From Corynebacterium frankenforstense DSM 45800 (GTDB lineage: Bacteria; Actinomycetota; Actinomycetes; Mycobacteriales; Mycobacteriaceae), in NCBI RefSeq assembly GCF_001941485.1, contig NZ_CP009247.1, forward strand, positions 1,736,001-1,800,000: a stretch of DNA of 64,000 nucleotides, written 5' to 3'. The translations under genes were made by a program, and so were the position numbers. The notes beneath the pieces are model-generated. The model saw only the letters and a program-made list of their open reading frames with translations, was not told the origin of the DNA and searched no databases. Shown piece after piece: positions 47,599 to 56,991 of this stretch (the stretch's first letter is position 1; every line of letters starts with the position of its first letter).

Positions 47599-48870
47599 AT
47601 GAACCCGCTCGACCAATACATCGAAGTCACCGGCCGGGGCATCGCCGTCGCCGAGGCCGCCGCCGGCCTGAGCCGGCACCGGCTCATCGACCTCGGCGTC
47701 GTGCCCGCGGACGCGCAGAAGATCGCGCGGATCGCCGGCGTCTACTTCCCCGCGAACCGGACCACTTCCCCGGCGATCGCCGCGGCCCGCGAGAACCGCC
47801 ACTCCCTGGCCACCCTCGACATGATCGAGAACTACGCGCGCAGGGTCTCCGACCAGCGCCGGGCCTGGGGATTCCGTACCCGGGCCTGCGGCACGGCCGG
47901 CAACCACCAGGCGGTCAAGGAGGCCTGCGAACGCCTGCTTCTTGAGTTCAACGGGCCGGATGCCCCGGAGCCGGAGCGACGCCCGTCACTGCGCCTGATC
48001 AACTCGAGGACGCGCGGCCCCGGGCTCATCTTCCACGGCTCCTCAACCCAGGTCGCCGGGGTCTACCGGGCGGCAGTCGAGAAGGCCCGCCGGAACCTCG
48101 CCCGGACCACGGCCGGGTCGGACGCCCAGCCGGGTGCTCAGCCGGGTACCCGGGGCGACGGCTCCGGCGCCGCCACAAACACAGCTGCGGCCACCGGCAC
48201 CGCTGCCGACGCTGACGGGCAGGCCGACGCCCGGCCCGACGAGCGCACCGAGGAGGACCGGATCGACCGGTTCGCTCTCGGCGAGGCCTTCGTGGAGGTC
48301 CTCGCCGAGGGGGTCCCGGAGACCGTCTACCACGCGGGCGTCGGCATCGTGCTCGACGAGCACACCCGGATTCTCGGGGGCGACGGCGACGACGTCGAAC
48401 TGCTCGCCTCCGACGGCGCCCGGATGACCGGTTCCGAGTTCGTCCGGCTCATGCTCCGGGACCGCGCGGTTGTCGACCGGGCCGTGCTGGTCCACCCGGT
48501 GTCAGGGCCGGTCGACCTCTACCGGCTGGAGCGCTTCGCCTCGCCCAAGCAACGGGAGATCCTCCAGCAGGTCTACGGGGTCTGCGCCCACCCGGAGTGC
48601 AACCGGCCGGGCGTCTACAGCGAGGCGCACCACAAGGACAGCTTCGCCCGCGGCGGGATGACCAACCTGGACAACCTGGTGCTGCTGTGCCCCTGGCACA
48701 ACGCCGCCAACGACGACGACCCGGACGCCCCCGCCCGGCACGGCCGCATCGAGTCGGACGGACTCGACGTCTACCGGCGGCTGCCCGGCGGGAGGCGGCA
48801 GCGGGACGACACGCCGACGATGGCGCGCCGAATCCTGAATGCCCGTACCGAGGCCCTCGCCGCCGCCTGA
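47599..48870 (+). CDS. HNH endonuclease domain protein
   Basis: A 423-residue protein of the corynebacterial/mycobacterial HNH type. The N-terminal part is a helical DUF222-like region, followed by an Ala/Gly/Asp-rich linker (about 180-225). The C-terminal HNH nuclease domain has CAHPECNRPGVYSEAHHKDS and LDNLVLLCPWHNAAND with paired Cys and the catalytic His. Such genes are often multi-copy and linked to mobile DNA. The ATG at 47599 is chosen as the first start in good protein context (MNPLDQYIEV); an ATG four codons earlier is possible. Confidence 0.75.
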   Translation: MNPLDQYIEVTGRGIAVAEAAAGLSRHRLIDLGVVPADAQKIARIAGVYFPANRTTSPAIAAARENRHSLATLDMIENYARRVSDQRRAWGFRTRACGTAGNHQAVKEACERLLLEFNGPDAPEPERRPSLRLINSRTRGPGLIFHGSSTQVAGVYRAAVEKARRNLARTTAGSDAQPGAQPGTRGDGSGAATNTAAATGTAADADGQADARPDERTEEDRIDRFALGEAFVEVLAEGVPETVYHAGVGIVLDEHTRILGGDGDDVELLASDGARMTGSEFVRLMLRDRAVVDRAVLVHPVSGPVDLYRLERFASPKQREILQQVYGVCAHPECNRPGVYSEAHHKDSFARGGMTNLDNLVLLCPWHNAANDDDPDAPARHGRIESDGLDVYRRLPGGRRQRDDTPTMARRILNARTEALAAA

Positions 48871-49648
48871 CCCGCCGCGCCGACTGCACCGGCCGGAGTC
48901 AGCTGCACCAGCCGCGCCCGGCGACCGACCGGAGCCAGCCGTACCCGACGCACCGACCGGAGTCAGCCGCGCCCGGCACGGCCGGCGCGCGGAGCCGCAA
49001 AGACTTGCGCTGACCGGTCCGGAGGGCGCAGTGCGCCACTCAGCCCTGCGTCAACCGCGCCGAGCGCAGACACCCGGACCGGCTCTTCCACGACGGAGAA
49101 CCGGGAATCCGGCACGCCCGAAGTCACCAGCCCGCCCCTGCTGGAGCCAGCCGCGCCGGCCGCACCGACTGGAGTCAGCAGCCCCCGGCGCACCGACTGG
49201 AGTCAGCCACTCCCGGCGCGCGGAGCCGCAAGAACTTGCGCTGACAGGGCCACAGGGCGCAGTGCGCCAGCCAGCCCTGCGTCAGCCGCGCGGAGCCCAG
49301 ACACCCGCACCGGTTCTTTCAGGGGGGGGGACGGGAACCCCGCCTGCCCGGAATCGGTGCCTCTTCCAAGGCAGGCGCAGCTCTCCCGGAGAGGCGTAAT
49401 CCGGCGCTGACGCCTCGACCCCACTTGACGGCAGATCTCCAGACCGGGTCTTCCGTACGGGCCCCGGGGTTCAGTGTACCTGCAATCGGCGCACCTACAG
49501 GCCCATCCCCGGGACCGAAACGTCGCTGAGGTCAGCGCACCCAGCCAGCGCGTTCAGTCGGCATCGAACAGCCAACCGGCTCAATCGGAGCACCGCGGTC
49601 AGCCGGCACAGTCAGCGCGGTCAGTGCAGCGAGGTCAGCGCAGCGCGG
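48871..49648. repeat. Repeat-rich non-coding region
   Basis: No convincing gene in 778 bp. A segment of roughly 110 bp at 48985-49095 recurs at 49216-49320 (period 231 bp, imperfect). A shorter unit close to CACCGACYGGAGTCAGCC recurs at least five times between 48885 and 49210. From about 49530 to 49650 there are many GGTCAGNGCAGCG-like units. A run of nine G lies at 49322-49330. It looks like serial tandem duplication or a decayed element. Confidence 0.6.
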
Positions 49649-50179
49649 TCAGTGCAGGACGACGGGGCGCACGCCGATGCGGCCCCACGCCGCATCGGAG
49701 GGCAGGGCCTCGACCACCGCGACGTCGTCAATCCGGGTGAGCGCACGCAACGCGGAACCGTCGTCGTAGGCGACGACGCCGTCCAGTCGGTCGGCCTCGA
49801 ACGGGGCGCGGGCCAGCTCGCGGGCGAAGACGTCGGCGCGGGTGGCGCCGGCGACGGGTTCGGGGACCTCGATCAGTCCGGCCTCGTGGGCCACGACGGC
49901 CGAGACCCGGTCCAGCCCACGGGTCGCCTCGTCCGCGGCCCGCGCGTCCAGCGGCGCGGCGAAGGTCACCAGCGCCCACACGGGTTGGTCGGCGGGGGCC
50001 TCGGCAAGCGAGTCGGCGGCCCGCGAACGGTAGTCCGCCGCGGACTCGTAGGACTCCATGCCCAGCTGGTCTCCGTTGACCGGGTCCGGGCGGTCGGTCA
50101 GGTCCGAACGCGACGCGAGCAGCACCACCGCCAGGGCGATCAGCGCCAGCACCGCCGCGGCGACGACGCCCCGCCTCAC
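49649..50179 (-). CDS. Membrane-anchored hypothetical protein downstream of rluD
   Basis: A 176-residue protein with one N-terminal transmembrane helix (about residues 5-21, [19 protein letters not shown]) and an extracytoplasmic domain with no recognised family. The GTG at 50179 overlaps the rluD stop (GTGA), which decides the start and implies coupling; a longer in-frame start would lie inside rluD. The segment [11 protein letters not shown] near the C-terminus is encoded by a copy of the dispersed motif (49718-49732). Confidence 0.6.
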   Translation of the reverse strand: MRRGVVAAAVLALIALAVVLLASRSDLTDRPDPVNGDQLGMESYESAADYRSRAADSLAEAPADQPVWALVTFAAPLDARAADEATRGLDRVSAVVAHEAGLIEVPEPVAGATRADVFARELARAPFEADRLDGVVAYDDGSALRALTRIDDVAVVEALPSDAAWGRIGVRPVVLH

Positions 50180-51102
50180 CGCCGGACCATCTCCAGCGCC
50201 CGGGAGAGATCCTCCGGATACGGCGCGGTGATCTCCATGCGGCGGCCGTCGGCCGGGTGGTCGAAGCCCAGGCACACCGCGTGCAGCCACTGGTGGTTCA
50301 GCCCGAGACGCTCGGCGAGCTTCGGGTCGCCGCCGTACATCGGGTCGCCCACGCACGGGTGGCGCAGCGCCGACATGTGCACGCGGATCTGGTGCGTGCG
50401 GCCCGTCTCCAGGTGCACCTCCAGCAGCGTCGCCTCCGGGAAGGCCTCCAGCGTCTTGTAGTGCGTGACCGCCGGCTTGCCGTCGGAGACCACCGCGAAG
50501 CGCCAGCCGGCCTTCGGGTGGCGGCCGATCGGCGCGTCGACCGTGCCGTTGAACGGGTCCGGGTGGCCCTGCACCAGCGCGTGGTACGTCTTGGCGACCG
50601 TGCGCTCGCGGAAGGCACGCTTGAGCACCGAGTAGCCGCGCTCGCTGGCGGCCACGACCATCACCCCGGAGGTGCCCACGTCCAGGCGCTGGACGATGCC
50701 CTTGCGCTCCGGCGGACCCGAGGTGGAGATGCGGAAGCCCGCCGCGGCCAGCCCGCCGGTGACGGTGGGCCCGTCCCAGCCGACGGTCGGGTGCGCGGCC
50801 ACGCCCACCGGCTTGTTGACGGCGATGACGTCCGCGTCCGAGTACAGGATGTCCATGCCCTCGACCTCGCGCGGCGTCTCGGCCTCGAGCGGGCGCGCCG
50901 GCTCCGGGAGGGTGACCTCCAGCCAGGCGCCCTCGGTCAGGCGGGCGGACTTGCCCACGGGGGAATTTTCGACGAGCACATCACCGTCCTCCGCGAGTTG
51001 TGCCGCGACGGCGCGTGAGACGCCGAAGAGGCGGGCGACGCCGGCGTCGGCGCGCATGCCGGCCAGGCCCTCGGGGACGGGAAGTTGGCGGACCTCACGC
51101 AC
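50176..51102 (-). CDS. rluD: Ribosomal large-subunit pseudouridine synthase (RluD type)
   Basis: A 308-residue RluA-family pseudouridine synthase that modifies 23S rRNA. The N-terminal S4 domain is about residues 12-70 ([20 protein letters not shown]). The catalytic motif is [15 protein letters not shown] with the nucleophilic Asp; HRLD is more usual. [12 protein letters not shown] and [12 protein letters not shown] are also present. GTG at 51102 with GGAGAGGAG 7 nt upstream; it overlaps the lspA stop by eight bases, as in the common actinobacterial lspA-rluD pair. Confidence 0.93.
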   Translation of the reverse strand: MREVRQLPVPEGLAGMRADAGVARLFGVSRAVAAQLAEDGDVLVENSPVGKSARLTEGAWLEVTLPEPARPLEAETPREVEGMDILYSDADVIAVNKPVGVAAHPTVGWDGPTVTGGLAAAGFRISTSGPPERKGIVQRLDVGTSGVMVVAASERGYSVLKRAFRERTVAKTYHALVQGHPDPFNGTVDAPIGRHPKAGWRFAVVSDGKPAVTHYKTLEAFPEATLLEVHLETGRTHQIRVHMSALRHPCVGDPMYGGDPKLAERLGLNHQWLHAVCLGFDHPADGRRMEITAPYPEDLSRALEMVRR

Positions 51103-51676
51103 GGGCGGGCTCCTCTCCCTCGGCGTCATTGTCATCGGCGGTGTCAGCGGGGGCGGTGGCGTCCTCGTCCACACCGTCCGGATGCTCGCCGGCCTGCTCG
51201 CCGAAGAACATGCCCAGCACGAAGACGGCCACGCCGACCGTGATCGCGGAGTCGGCGAGGTTGAACACCGCGAAGTCGCCCACGGAGATGAAGTCGACGA
51301 CGTGCCCGACGAAGAACGCGGGCTCGCGGAAGAGCCGGTCGACGAGGTTGCCGGCCGCTCCCCCGGCGATCAGGGCCAGCCCCACCGCCGTCCAGCGGTC
51401 GTGCACCCGCGGCGCGGCGACGGCCACGCCGACGACGAACGCGATCTGGATGCAGGTGAACAGCCAGGTCGAGTCGCTGCCCATGGAGAAGGCCGCACCG
51501 GAGTTGAACAGGAGCGTGAAGCGGAACCAGTCGCCGATCACCGCCACCGGCTGCCCGGGTTCCAGCCACCCGAGCATCAGCGTCTTGACCAACTGGTCGA
51601 CCACGGCGACGGCGACCACCACCGCGGCCATCATGGCGGCGTATCCGCCCCCGTTCTCTCTCGGCTTCGTACTCAC
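51095..51676 (-). CDS. lspA: Lipoprotein signal peptidase LspA
   Basis: A 193-residue aspartic protease with four membrane helices that cleaves signal peptides of prolipoproteins. Conserved blocks are [36 protein letters not shown] and [19 protein letters not shown], including both catalytic Asp. The C-terminal tail is acidic. GTG at 51676 with GATAAT (complement of 51683-51688) 6 nt upstream, so leaderless. It would process the several lipoproteins in this window. Confidence 0.95.
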   Translation of the reverse strand: MSTKPRENGGGYAAMMAAVVVAVAVVDQLVKTLMLGWLEPGQPVAVIGDWFRFTLLFNSGAAFSMGSDSTWLFTCIQIAFVVGVAVAAPRVHDRWTAVGLALIAGGAAGNLVDRLFREPAFFVGHVVDFISVGDFAVFNLADSAITVGVAVFVLGMFFGEQAGEHPDGVDEDATAPADTADDNDAEGEEPARA

Positions 51677-51682
51677 GCGACC

Positions 51683-51738
51683 ATTATCACCGCCGCGGTG
51701 CGCCCGTGGCCAACCGCACCCGGCACGCACGGTAAATT
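51683..51738. promoter_or_regulatory. Divergent leaderless promoters for lspA and a lipoprotein gene
   Basis: GATAAT on the minus strand (51683-51688) precedes lspA. TAAATT on the plus strand (51733-51738) precedes the lipoprotein GTG at 51746 by 7 nt. Confidence 0.5.
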
Positions 51739-51745
51739 AGTCACC

Positions 51746-52708
51746 GTGTCTGAAACCTCTCGACCGCAATTCCCGCGCCGTCGCGCCCTGGTCGCCCTGG
51801 CGGCGTCGCTGAGCCTCGCCCTGGCCGGCTGCGGCTCGGAGGCGGGTCTGCCCGACGACGACACCCGCACCGAGCAGGCCGTCGGCCTCGAGGTCGACCC
51901 CGTGCGCGTCACCGTCCAGGACGCGGGCGCCGAGCCGCGCGCCAACCTGGAGTTCCGCGACGTCGACAATCCGGCGCAGGAGACGACGGCGACGGTCGCA
52001 CGCGGCTTCGCGCAGTCGGTCGCCCCCGCCGAACAGGCCGACCCGGCCGCGCCCGCCGCGCCCGACGGCCTCGACGCGGAGGGCCTGGAGACGACCGCCC
52101 TGCCGCTCACGGCCGCCACGACCGAGGCCGCCGCGGAGGACAACGGCTCCCGCCGCGTCCAGTTCCGCCTCGGCGAGACCGAGGACCTGCCCGGCGCGGC
52201 CGGCTTCGAGGCGGGTTGGACCGCGGAGGCCTCCGGCAAGGTCTCCACCGTGCGCCTCGCCCCGCCCGTCGACGCCGACGACGACACCCGCGCCGCCGCC
52301 GAGGACGCCGTGATGGGCATCGTCTCGCTGCCGGTCGTCTTCCCCGCCGACCCCGTCGGCCCCGGCGCCTCCTGGACCGTCGACTCGCGGGTGACCGGCC
52401 AGTCGACGCTGCTGCAGACGACGACCTACACGCTGGACTCCGTCGACGGCGACCGCGTCGAGCTGTCCGTGGCCGTCCAGCAGCGCCCGGCCGTCGGCGC
52501 GCTCGACATGTCCGGGGTGCCCGACGCCCCGGACGGCGAGCTGCGGGTGCTGCACTCCAACACGTCCTCGAGTGGTTCGCTGAGCGTCGATCTGACCCGC
52601 CCGCTGCCGGTGGCCGGCACCGTGGCCGCGACCACCCGCGTGACCTACGGCGGCGACGGCGACGCCCGGGTCATGCAGGACACCACCACCGCCCTCTCCT
52701 TCGGCTAG
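51746..52708 (+). CDS. Secreted lipoprotein (DUF6263-like)
   Basis: A 320-residue predicted lipoprotein with a twin-arginine-like basic start (PRRRALVALAASLSLALAGC; lipobox LAGC). The long extracytoplasmic beta-rich region has evenly spaced strand segments, for example SLPVVFPADPVGPGASWTVD. This arrangement is common in actinobacterial lipoproteins of the DUF6263 type, with no known activity. GTG start with a leaderless promoter; 13 bp before the ABC-F gene, so likely co-transcribed with it. Confidence 0.65.
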   Translation: MSETSRPQFPRRRALVALAASLSLALAGCGSEAGLPDDDTRTEQAVGLEVDPVRVTVQDAGAEPRANLEFRDVDNPAQETTATVARGFAQSVAPAEQADPAAPAAPDGLDAEGLETTALPLTAATTEAAAEDNGSRRVQFRLGETEDLPGAAGFEAGWTAEASGKVSTVRLAPPVDADDDTRAAAEDAVMGIVSLPVVFPADPVGPGASWTVDSRVTGQSTLLQTTTYTLDSVDGDRVELSVAVQQRPAVGALDMSGVPDAPDGELRVLHSNTSSSGSLSVDLTRPLPVAGTVAATTRVTYGGDGDARVMQDTTTALSFG

Positions 52709-52721
52709 AACGGCAGGAACC

Positions 52722-54407
52722 GTGACCGAGACCAGGTACCACCACATCAAGCTGGACGGGGTGGGCTTCTCCTACCCCACCCACCGCGTGCTCACGGACG
52801 TCACGTTCACCGTGCCCGCCGGCCGCGTGATCGGGCTGATCGGCGAGAACGGCAGCGGCAAGTCGACGCTGATCTCGCTGATCAGCAAGCAGCGCCACCG
52901 CGACACCGGCTCGGTGGTGCGCCCACCGGTGACCGGCTTCATGGAGCAGGAGACCTCGCTGCCGGCCACCGCGCCGGCGCACGAGCTCATCGACGCCGCC
53001 GTCGCCGAGCTGCGCGGCATCGAGGCCGAGATCACGCGGCTGTCCGAGGCGATGGCCGCCGGCACCGCCGGGATTGACGACGCCGCGGCCTTCGACGCCG
53101 CACTGGCCCGTGCGGCCGAGGCGGGTGTGTGGGAGTTGGACGCCCGCATCGCCGAGGTGCTCGCCGGGCTGGGCCTGGCCGGCGTCGACCTGAAGACGCC
53201 GCTGGGCGACCTGTCCGGCGGGCAGCGTCGCCGCTTCGCGCTGGCGGCGCTGCTGCTGCGGCCGCTGGACGCGATGGTGCTCGACGAGCCGACGAACCAC
53301 CTCGACGACGACGCGGTGGACTTCCTCATCGACGAGCTGCGGGCCTTCCCCGGGCCGGTGCTGGTGGCCAGCCACGACCGTTACTTCCTCGACGAGGTGG
53401 CCGACTCCATCGTGGACATGGACCCCTCGCTGGACCCGGAGGGGCGTGCCGAGGAGGGGCTGACGCGCCAGGACACGCTCTTCGGCGGCGGGTTCTCCGA
53501 CTACCTGAAGGCGCGCGAGAAGGCGCGGCGGCTGTGGCGGGAGCGCTACAACGCCCAGGAGCAGGAGCGCGAGCGGCTCGAGTCGCGCGCGCGGCAGACC
53601 GGCGAGGACGTCTTCCACTCGCAGGTGGCCAAGTCCGAGGTGCGCATGGCAGCGAAGTTCCAGGCGGACCGGGCGGCCAAGACGGTCGGGGCGCGGGTGC
53701 GCTCGGCGAAGTCGCGGCTGGCGGACCTGGAGCGCGACGAGATCCCGGCGCCGCCGGAGCGGCTGCGTTTCCGCGGCGTGCCGGACAGTCACCTGGCCAG
53801 CCTCGGCGAGCCGGCGGTCACGGCGCGTTCGGTGGCGGTGGCCGGGCGGCTGGCGCCGGTGAACCTGAAAGTGCAGCCCGGCGCGCACTGGCTGATCGAG
53901 GGGCCCAACGGGGCGGGCAAGTCGACGCTGCTCTCGGTGATCGAGGGCACCGTGGCGCCGACCGCGGGCGAGGTGCGCATCCCCGAGGAGGTCACGATCG
54001 CCCGGCTGCGCCAGGACGACCACTGGGAGGACCTGGACCTGCCGGCGGCGGTGGCCTTCGAGCGCGAGGTCGCCAAGGGGCCGTGGGGCCGGTCGAAGCG
54101 GGCGAAGACGCCGCCGACGCTGACCGAGCTGGGGCTGCTCTCCGAGGAGGACGCGGCGCGCCCGCTGCGGGCCCTGTCCTTCGGTCAGCGCCGCCGCGTG
54201 GCCCTCGGCGCGGTGCTCGCCTCTCCCCCGGACCTGCTGCTTCTCGACGAGCCGACGAACCACCTCTCGCTGGCCCTGGCCGAGGAGCTCGAGGACGCGC
54301 TCGCCGACTTCGAGGGCACCGTGCTCATGGCCACCCACGACCGCTGGGTGCGCCGCCGCTGGCAGGGCAAGGTGCTGCACCTCGAGCCGGTCGACGGCCG
54401 CGCCTGA
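52722..54407 (+). CDS. ABC-F family ATPase
   Basis: A soluble tandem ABC ATPase of 561 residues without membrane domains. ABC1 has GLIGENGSGKST, LSGGQRRRFALAALLL and MVLDEPTNHLDDDAVDFLID. The linker is charged and Arg-rich (about 245-345). ABC2 has IEGPNGAGKSTL, LSFGQRRRVALGAVL and LLLDEPTNHLS. ABC-F proteins act on ribosomes, in translation factor or antibiotic protection roles; which applies here is not visible. A copy of the dispersed motif (53073-53087) encodes IDDAA in ABC1. Confidence 0.9.
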   Translation: MTETRYHHIKLDGVGFSYPTHRVLTDVTFTVPAGRVIGLIGENGSGKSTLISLISKQRHRDTGSVVRPPVTGFMEQETSLPATAPAHELIDAAVAELRGIEAEITRLSEAMAAGTAGIDDAAAFDAALARAAEAGVWELDARIAEVLAGLGLAGVDLKTPLGDLSGGQRRRFALAALLLRPLDAMVLDEPTNHLDDDAVDFLIDELRAFPGPVLVASHDRYFLDEVADSIVDMDPSLDPEGRAEEGLTRQDTLFGGGFSDYLKAREKARRLWRERYNAQEQERERLESRARQTGEDVFHSQVAKSEVRMAAKFQADRAAKTVGARVRSAKSRLADLERDEIPAPPERLRFRGVPDSHLASLGEPAVTARSVAVAGRLAPVNLKVQPGAHWLIEGPNGAGKSTLLSVIEGTVAPTAGEVRIPEEVTIARLRQDDHWEDLDLPAAVAFEREVAKGPWGRSKRAKTPPTLTELGLLSEEDAARPLRALSFGQRRRVALGAVLASPPDLLLLDEPTNHLSLALAEELEDALADFEGTVLMATHDRWVRRRWQGKVLHLEPVDGRA

Positions 54408-54687
54408 CTCCCGCTTCGCCCCTGCTTCTCTCTCTCCCCCCCCCCGTTACCTTGAGACTGTCCCCGATAATGGGGATGGTCGCTGGACCCGGCATGGCTA
54501 TCCGCCCCTGTCACCTCCATGATCCGGGGGGTGTTGCCACCGGGGACAGAGACATCTGCCGACAGCTAATAGGGACACGGCCCACCGATTTTCACCAGTC
54601 GGTATCGAGGTCTCAACGTAACGTGGGTGCCTGCTGCAGACGTCATGACCGGCGACCGGCACTATCCGAACGACCGGAAAGACCATC
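54408..54687 (+). ncRNA. Non-coding left part of the IS110 element; candidate bridge RNA region
   Basis: The 280 bp before the transposase hold a run of ten C (54436-54445), a small hairpin TCCCC-GATAAT-GGGGA (54461-54476), the decamer ATAGGGACAC (54569-54578) repeated at the other side of the element, and an ACCGA...TCGGT stem near 54587. IS110 transposases use a bridge RNA encoded in the non-coding end next to the gene. This stretch is the natural candidate, but no loop guides were matched to a target. Confidence 0.3.
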
Positions 54688-56040
54688 ATGGCCGGCTCAC
54701 CTGCCGACGTCTTCCTCGGAATCGACGTCGGTAAAACCTCCCACCACGCCTGCGGCCTCACCACCGACGGCACGAAGATCTACGACAAAGCTCTCGCACA
54801 AGACGAATCAGCACTCAGGTCGCTGTTCACCGAACTCAAAGACACATACGGTCGAGTCCTCGTCATCGTCGACCAGCCCAACACCATCGGCGCACTTCCC
54901 GTCGCTGTAGCCCGCGACTGCAACGTCGATGTGGCGTACCTTCCCGGCCTGGCCATGCGAAAAGCCGCTGACCTCTACGGCGGAAAGTCAAAAACTGACC
55001 GCAAGGACGCATTCATCATCGCTGACACCGCCCGATGCATGCCTCACACGCTGAGGGCCGTCGACCACAACGACGAAATGCTCAGCGCCCTGAAAGTCCT
55101 CGCCGGCTTCGACGAAGACCTTGCCAAAGACACCACCCGAGCCCGCAACCGCGCACGTGGACTTCTCACACAGATCCATCCGCCACTGGAACAGGTCATA
55201 GGCCCGAAGCTGGCTCATCCGCTCATCCTCCAGCTCCTCGCGCACTATCGGGGACCGTCAGGATTGAAGAAGGCAGGCCCAGCACGTGTGGCAAAGTGGC
55301 TTGCCGCCCGCAGCAAGCAGGACGTCAGTGATCTGGTCGACCAGATCTTCACTGCCCTGGATGCACAGACAGTCACCGTTCCCGGGACGAAAGCCGCTGA
55401 AACCGTGCTTCCGGCACTCGCGCACCACATCCAGTCCCTTCTGGAGCAACGAGCCGCCATCGCAGCAGAAGTCGAGGAGATGGTCGCCGACCACCCTTTA
55501 GCTGAGGTCTTGATGTCCATGCCCGGCGTCGGCATCAAGACAGCCGCGAAAATCCTCCTGACCGTCGGCGACGGATCGGATTTCCCGGATGCTGCACACC
55601 TGGCTGCCTACGCCGGTATTGCGCCGGTCAGTCGAATATCCGGCTCGTCGATCCGGGGAGAACACCCCGCACGAAGCGGCAATAAGACCCTCAAGAACGC
55701 ACTGTTCTACTCGGCGTTCGCCTCACTACGAAGCCATAGGCCCTCACGCCAGTACTACGAACGCAAACGCGCAGAAGGAAAACGCCACAACGCAGCGGTG
55801 ATGTGTCTTGCACGCAGGCGGTGCAACGTCATTTTCGCGATGCTGAAAAACCGGGAATACTTCCGCGAAATCCCACCACGTCATGAGCAGATAGCGGCTT
55901 GAGCCACTCCTGATCATGCCGAGCCCCGCCGGGCCCCAGGGGTCCGGCGCCTAGGCGTGCCCGAAAACCGGCACCCCCAAAGCCCACACAACATCACATC
56001 GTGGAGTCGGCGCCGGAGTTGACACCTGACATAGGGACAC
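54569..56040 (+). mobile_element. IS110-family insertion sequence (ends approximate)
   Basis: The element carries a single transposase gene and flanking non-coding ends, with visibly lower GC than its neighbours. The decamer ATAGGGACAC occurs at 54569-54578 and 56031-56040 in the same orientation and is used as provisional limits. IS110 elements usually lack terminal inverted repeats and target duplications, so the true ends could be some tens of bases away. Confidence 0.6.
54688..55902 (+). CDS. IS110-family transposase
   Basis: A complete 404-residue DEDD transposase/recombinase. The N-terminal RuvC-like domain has FLGIDVGKTSHHACG, VIVDQPNTIGALP and KSKTDRKDAFIIAD. The C-terminal transposase_20 region has MSMPGVGIKTAAKILLTVGD and AAYAGIAPVSRISGSS with the conserved Ser nearby. 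No frameshift or stop is present, so it may be active. Codon use includes AT-ending codons (for example CAA, GAA, ATA) that are rare in the neighbouring genes, a sign of recent arrival. Confidence 0.93.
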   Translation: MAGSPADVFLGIDVGKTSHHACGLTTDGTKIYDKALAQDESALRSLFTELKDTYGRVLVIVDQPNTIGALPVAVARDCNVDVAYLPGLAMRKAADLYGGKSKTDRKDAFIIADTARCMPHTLRAVDHNDEMLSALKVLAGFDEDLAKDTTRARNRARGLLTQIHPPLEQVIGPKLAHPLILQLLAHYRGPSGLKKAGPARVAKWLAARSKQDVSDLVDQIFTALDAQTVTVPGTKAAETVLPALAHHIQSLLEQRAAIAAEVEEMVADHPLAEVLMSMPGVGIKTAAKILLTVGDGSDFPDAAHLAAYAGIAPVSRISGSSIRGEHPARSGNKTLKNALFYSAFASLRSHRPSRQYYERKRAEGKRHNAAVMCLARRRCNVIFAMLKNREYFREIPPRHEQIAA

Positions 56041-56226
56041 CCCCCCAGCATGGCGCCCTGTCGCCGTCACGGCCGTCAGAAGCCAGGGGCTCTAAGCCAG
56101 AAGACGCTGTGCCCGGGGGTCTCTGAAGCCGGGACAGCGCAAAACGCCGAAGGCCCCGCGTACCGCAAGGTACGCAGGGCCGGGTGGGACGCGACGTCGG
56201 CAAGCGACGACGTGGCGGGGCGGTGA
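55903..56226. other. Intergenic region right of the transposase
   Basis: No gene is seen in 324 bp. It holds the right non-coding part of the IS element up to about 56040, with a small GTGCC...GGCAC hairpin near 55957, a terminator-like hairpin (56152-56181) and a minus-strand copy of the dispersed motif (56190-56204). Confidence 0.45.
56152..56181 (-). terminator. Hairpin downstream of the MTB12-like lipoprotein gene
   Basis: GGCCCCGCGTACC (56152-56164) pairs with GGTACGCAGGGCC (56169-56181) around a GCAA loop, 13 bp with one mismatch. On the minus strand it is followed by TTCGGCGTTTTG, consistent with a terminator for the lipoprotein gene. Confidence 0.55.
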
Positions 56227-56895
56227 CTACTGCGCCGGGGCCTCCTCGGCGGGAGCCTCGGCGGGCGCCTCAGCCGGGGCCTCCTCGGCGGGAGCCCCCT
56301 CCGGGGCACCCTCGGCCGGGGCCTCCGCGGGGGCCTCGCCCTCCGGGGCGCCCTCGACCGGGCCGTCGACCGGGTCCTCGGCCGGGGCGTCACCCTGGCA
56401 CATCGCGGGGACCTGCTCCGGCTCGACGGTGTTGGAGATCAGCATGCACGCCCAGGACTGGGAGAGCTTCCAGACGCCGTCCTCGTGGACGAACTCGACG
56501 TCCTCGGCGACCTGGTCCTCCTGGTCCGGCACGCTGAAGACGACCTTCGCGATGACGTACTCCGGGGTGTAGCCCGGCAGGATCGGGTCGACCACGGTGA
56601 ACTTCGCGCCCGAGTCCTGCTGCGAGGCGGTCATGACGTCGAAGAGCTCCGGGGCGGTCTCGCCGCCCTGGACGGTCTGGGTCTTCTCCTCCAGCGGCAC
56701 GTTCGGGTCGGTGGCACGCTGCAGCACCGCGTTGAGCTCCTCGGCGGTCGGCGGCTCGACGCTGGCCTGCGTCGCCGACGAGGTGGCCTCGGACGACGAG
56801 GTGGACTCGCCGTTGTCGGAGTCGTCCGAGCAGGCGCTCAGGGTCAGGCCGAGTCCGACGACGACGGCCGCGGCGGTGATCGTGGAAAACTTCAA
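56227..56895 (-). CDS. MTB12-like lipoprotein
   Basis: A 222-residue predicted lipoprotein starting at TTG 56895 (AGGAG just upstream). Signal KFSTITAAAVVVGLGLTLSAC gives lipobox LSAC. After a Ser/Thr/Glu linker, the central region (about 47-155, PPTAEELNAVLQRATDPNVP, VEFVHEDGVWKLSQSWAC) resembles the C-terminal domain of the mycobacterial low-molecular-weight antigen MTB12. The last 60 residues are Ala-Glu-Pro repeats of variable length, probably spanning the cell wall. Function is unknown. Confidence 0.7.
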   Translation of the reverse strand: MKFSTITAAAVVVGLGLTLSACSDDSDNGESTSSSEATSSATQASVEPPTAEELNAVLQRATDPNVPLEEKTQTVQGGETAPELFDVMTASQQDSGAKFTVVDPILPGYTPEYVIAKVVFSVPDQEDQVAEDVEFVHEDGVWKLSQSWACMLISNTVEPEQVPAMCQGDAPAEDPVDGPVEGAPEGEAPAEAPAEGAPEGAPAEEAPAEAPAEAPAEEAPAQ

Positions 56896-56991
56896 GATCT
56901 CTCCTCGGTTCAGTCCTTCCCCGGCGGCGCCACCGGGGAGATTTCCGTTAACAGGGTACACGCGAGTGACGCATGAAGATATTTTCGCCTC

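Noticed and set aside
49322..49330. Poly-G tract as a phase-variation switch (also poly-C at 54436-54445)
   Set aside because: Neither run lies in, or at promoter distance from, a gene start, so there is no gene to switch.
48871..49648. CRISPR array in the repeat-rich tract
   Set aside because: Repeat units are unequal, overlapping and imperfect, spacing is irregular, and no cas gene is in the window.
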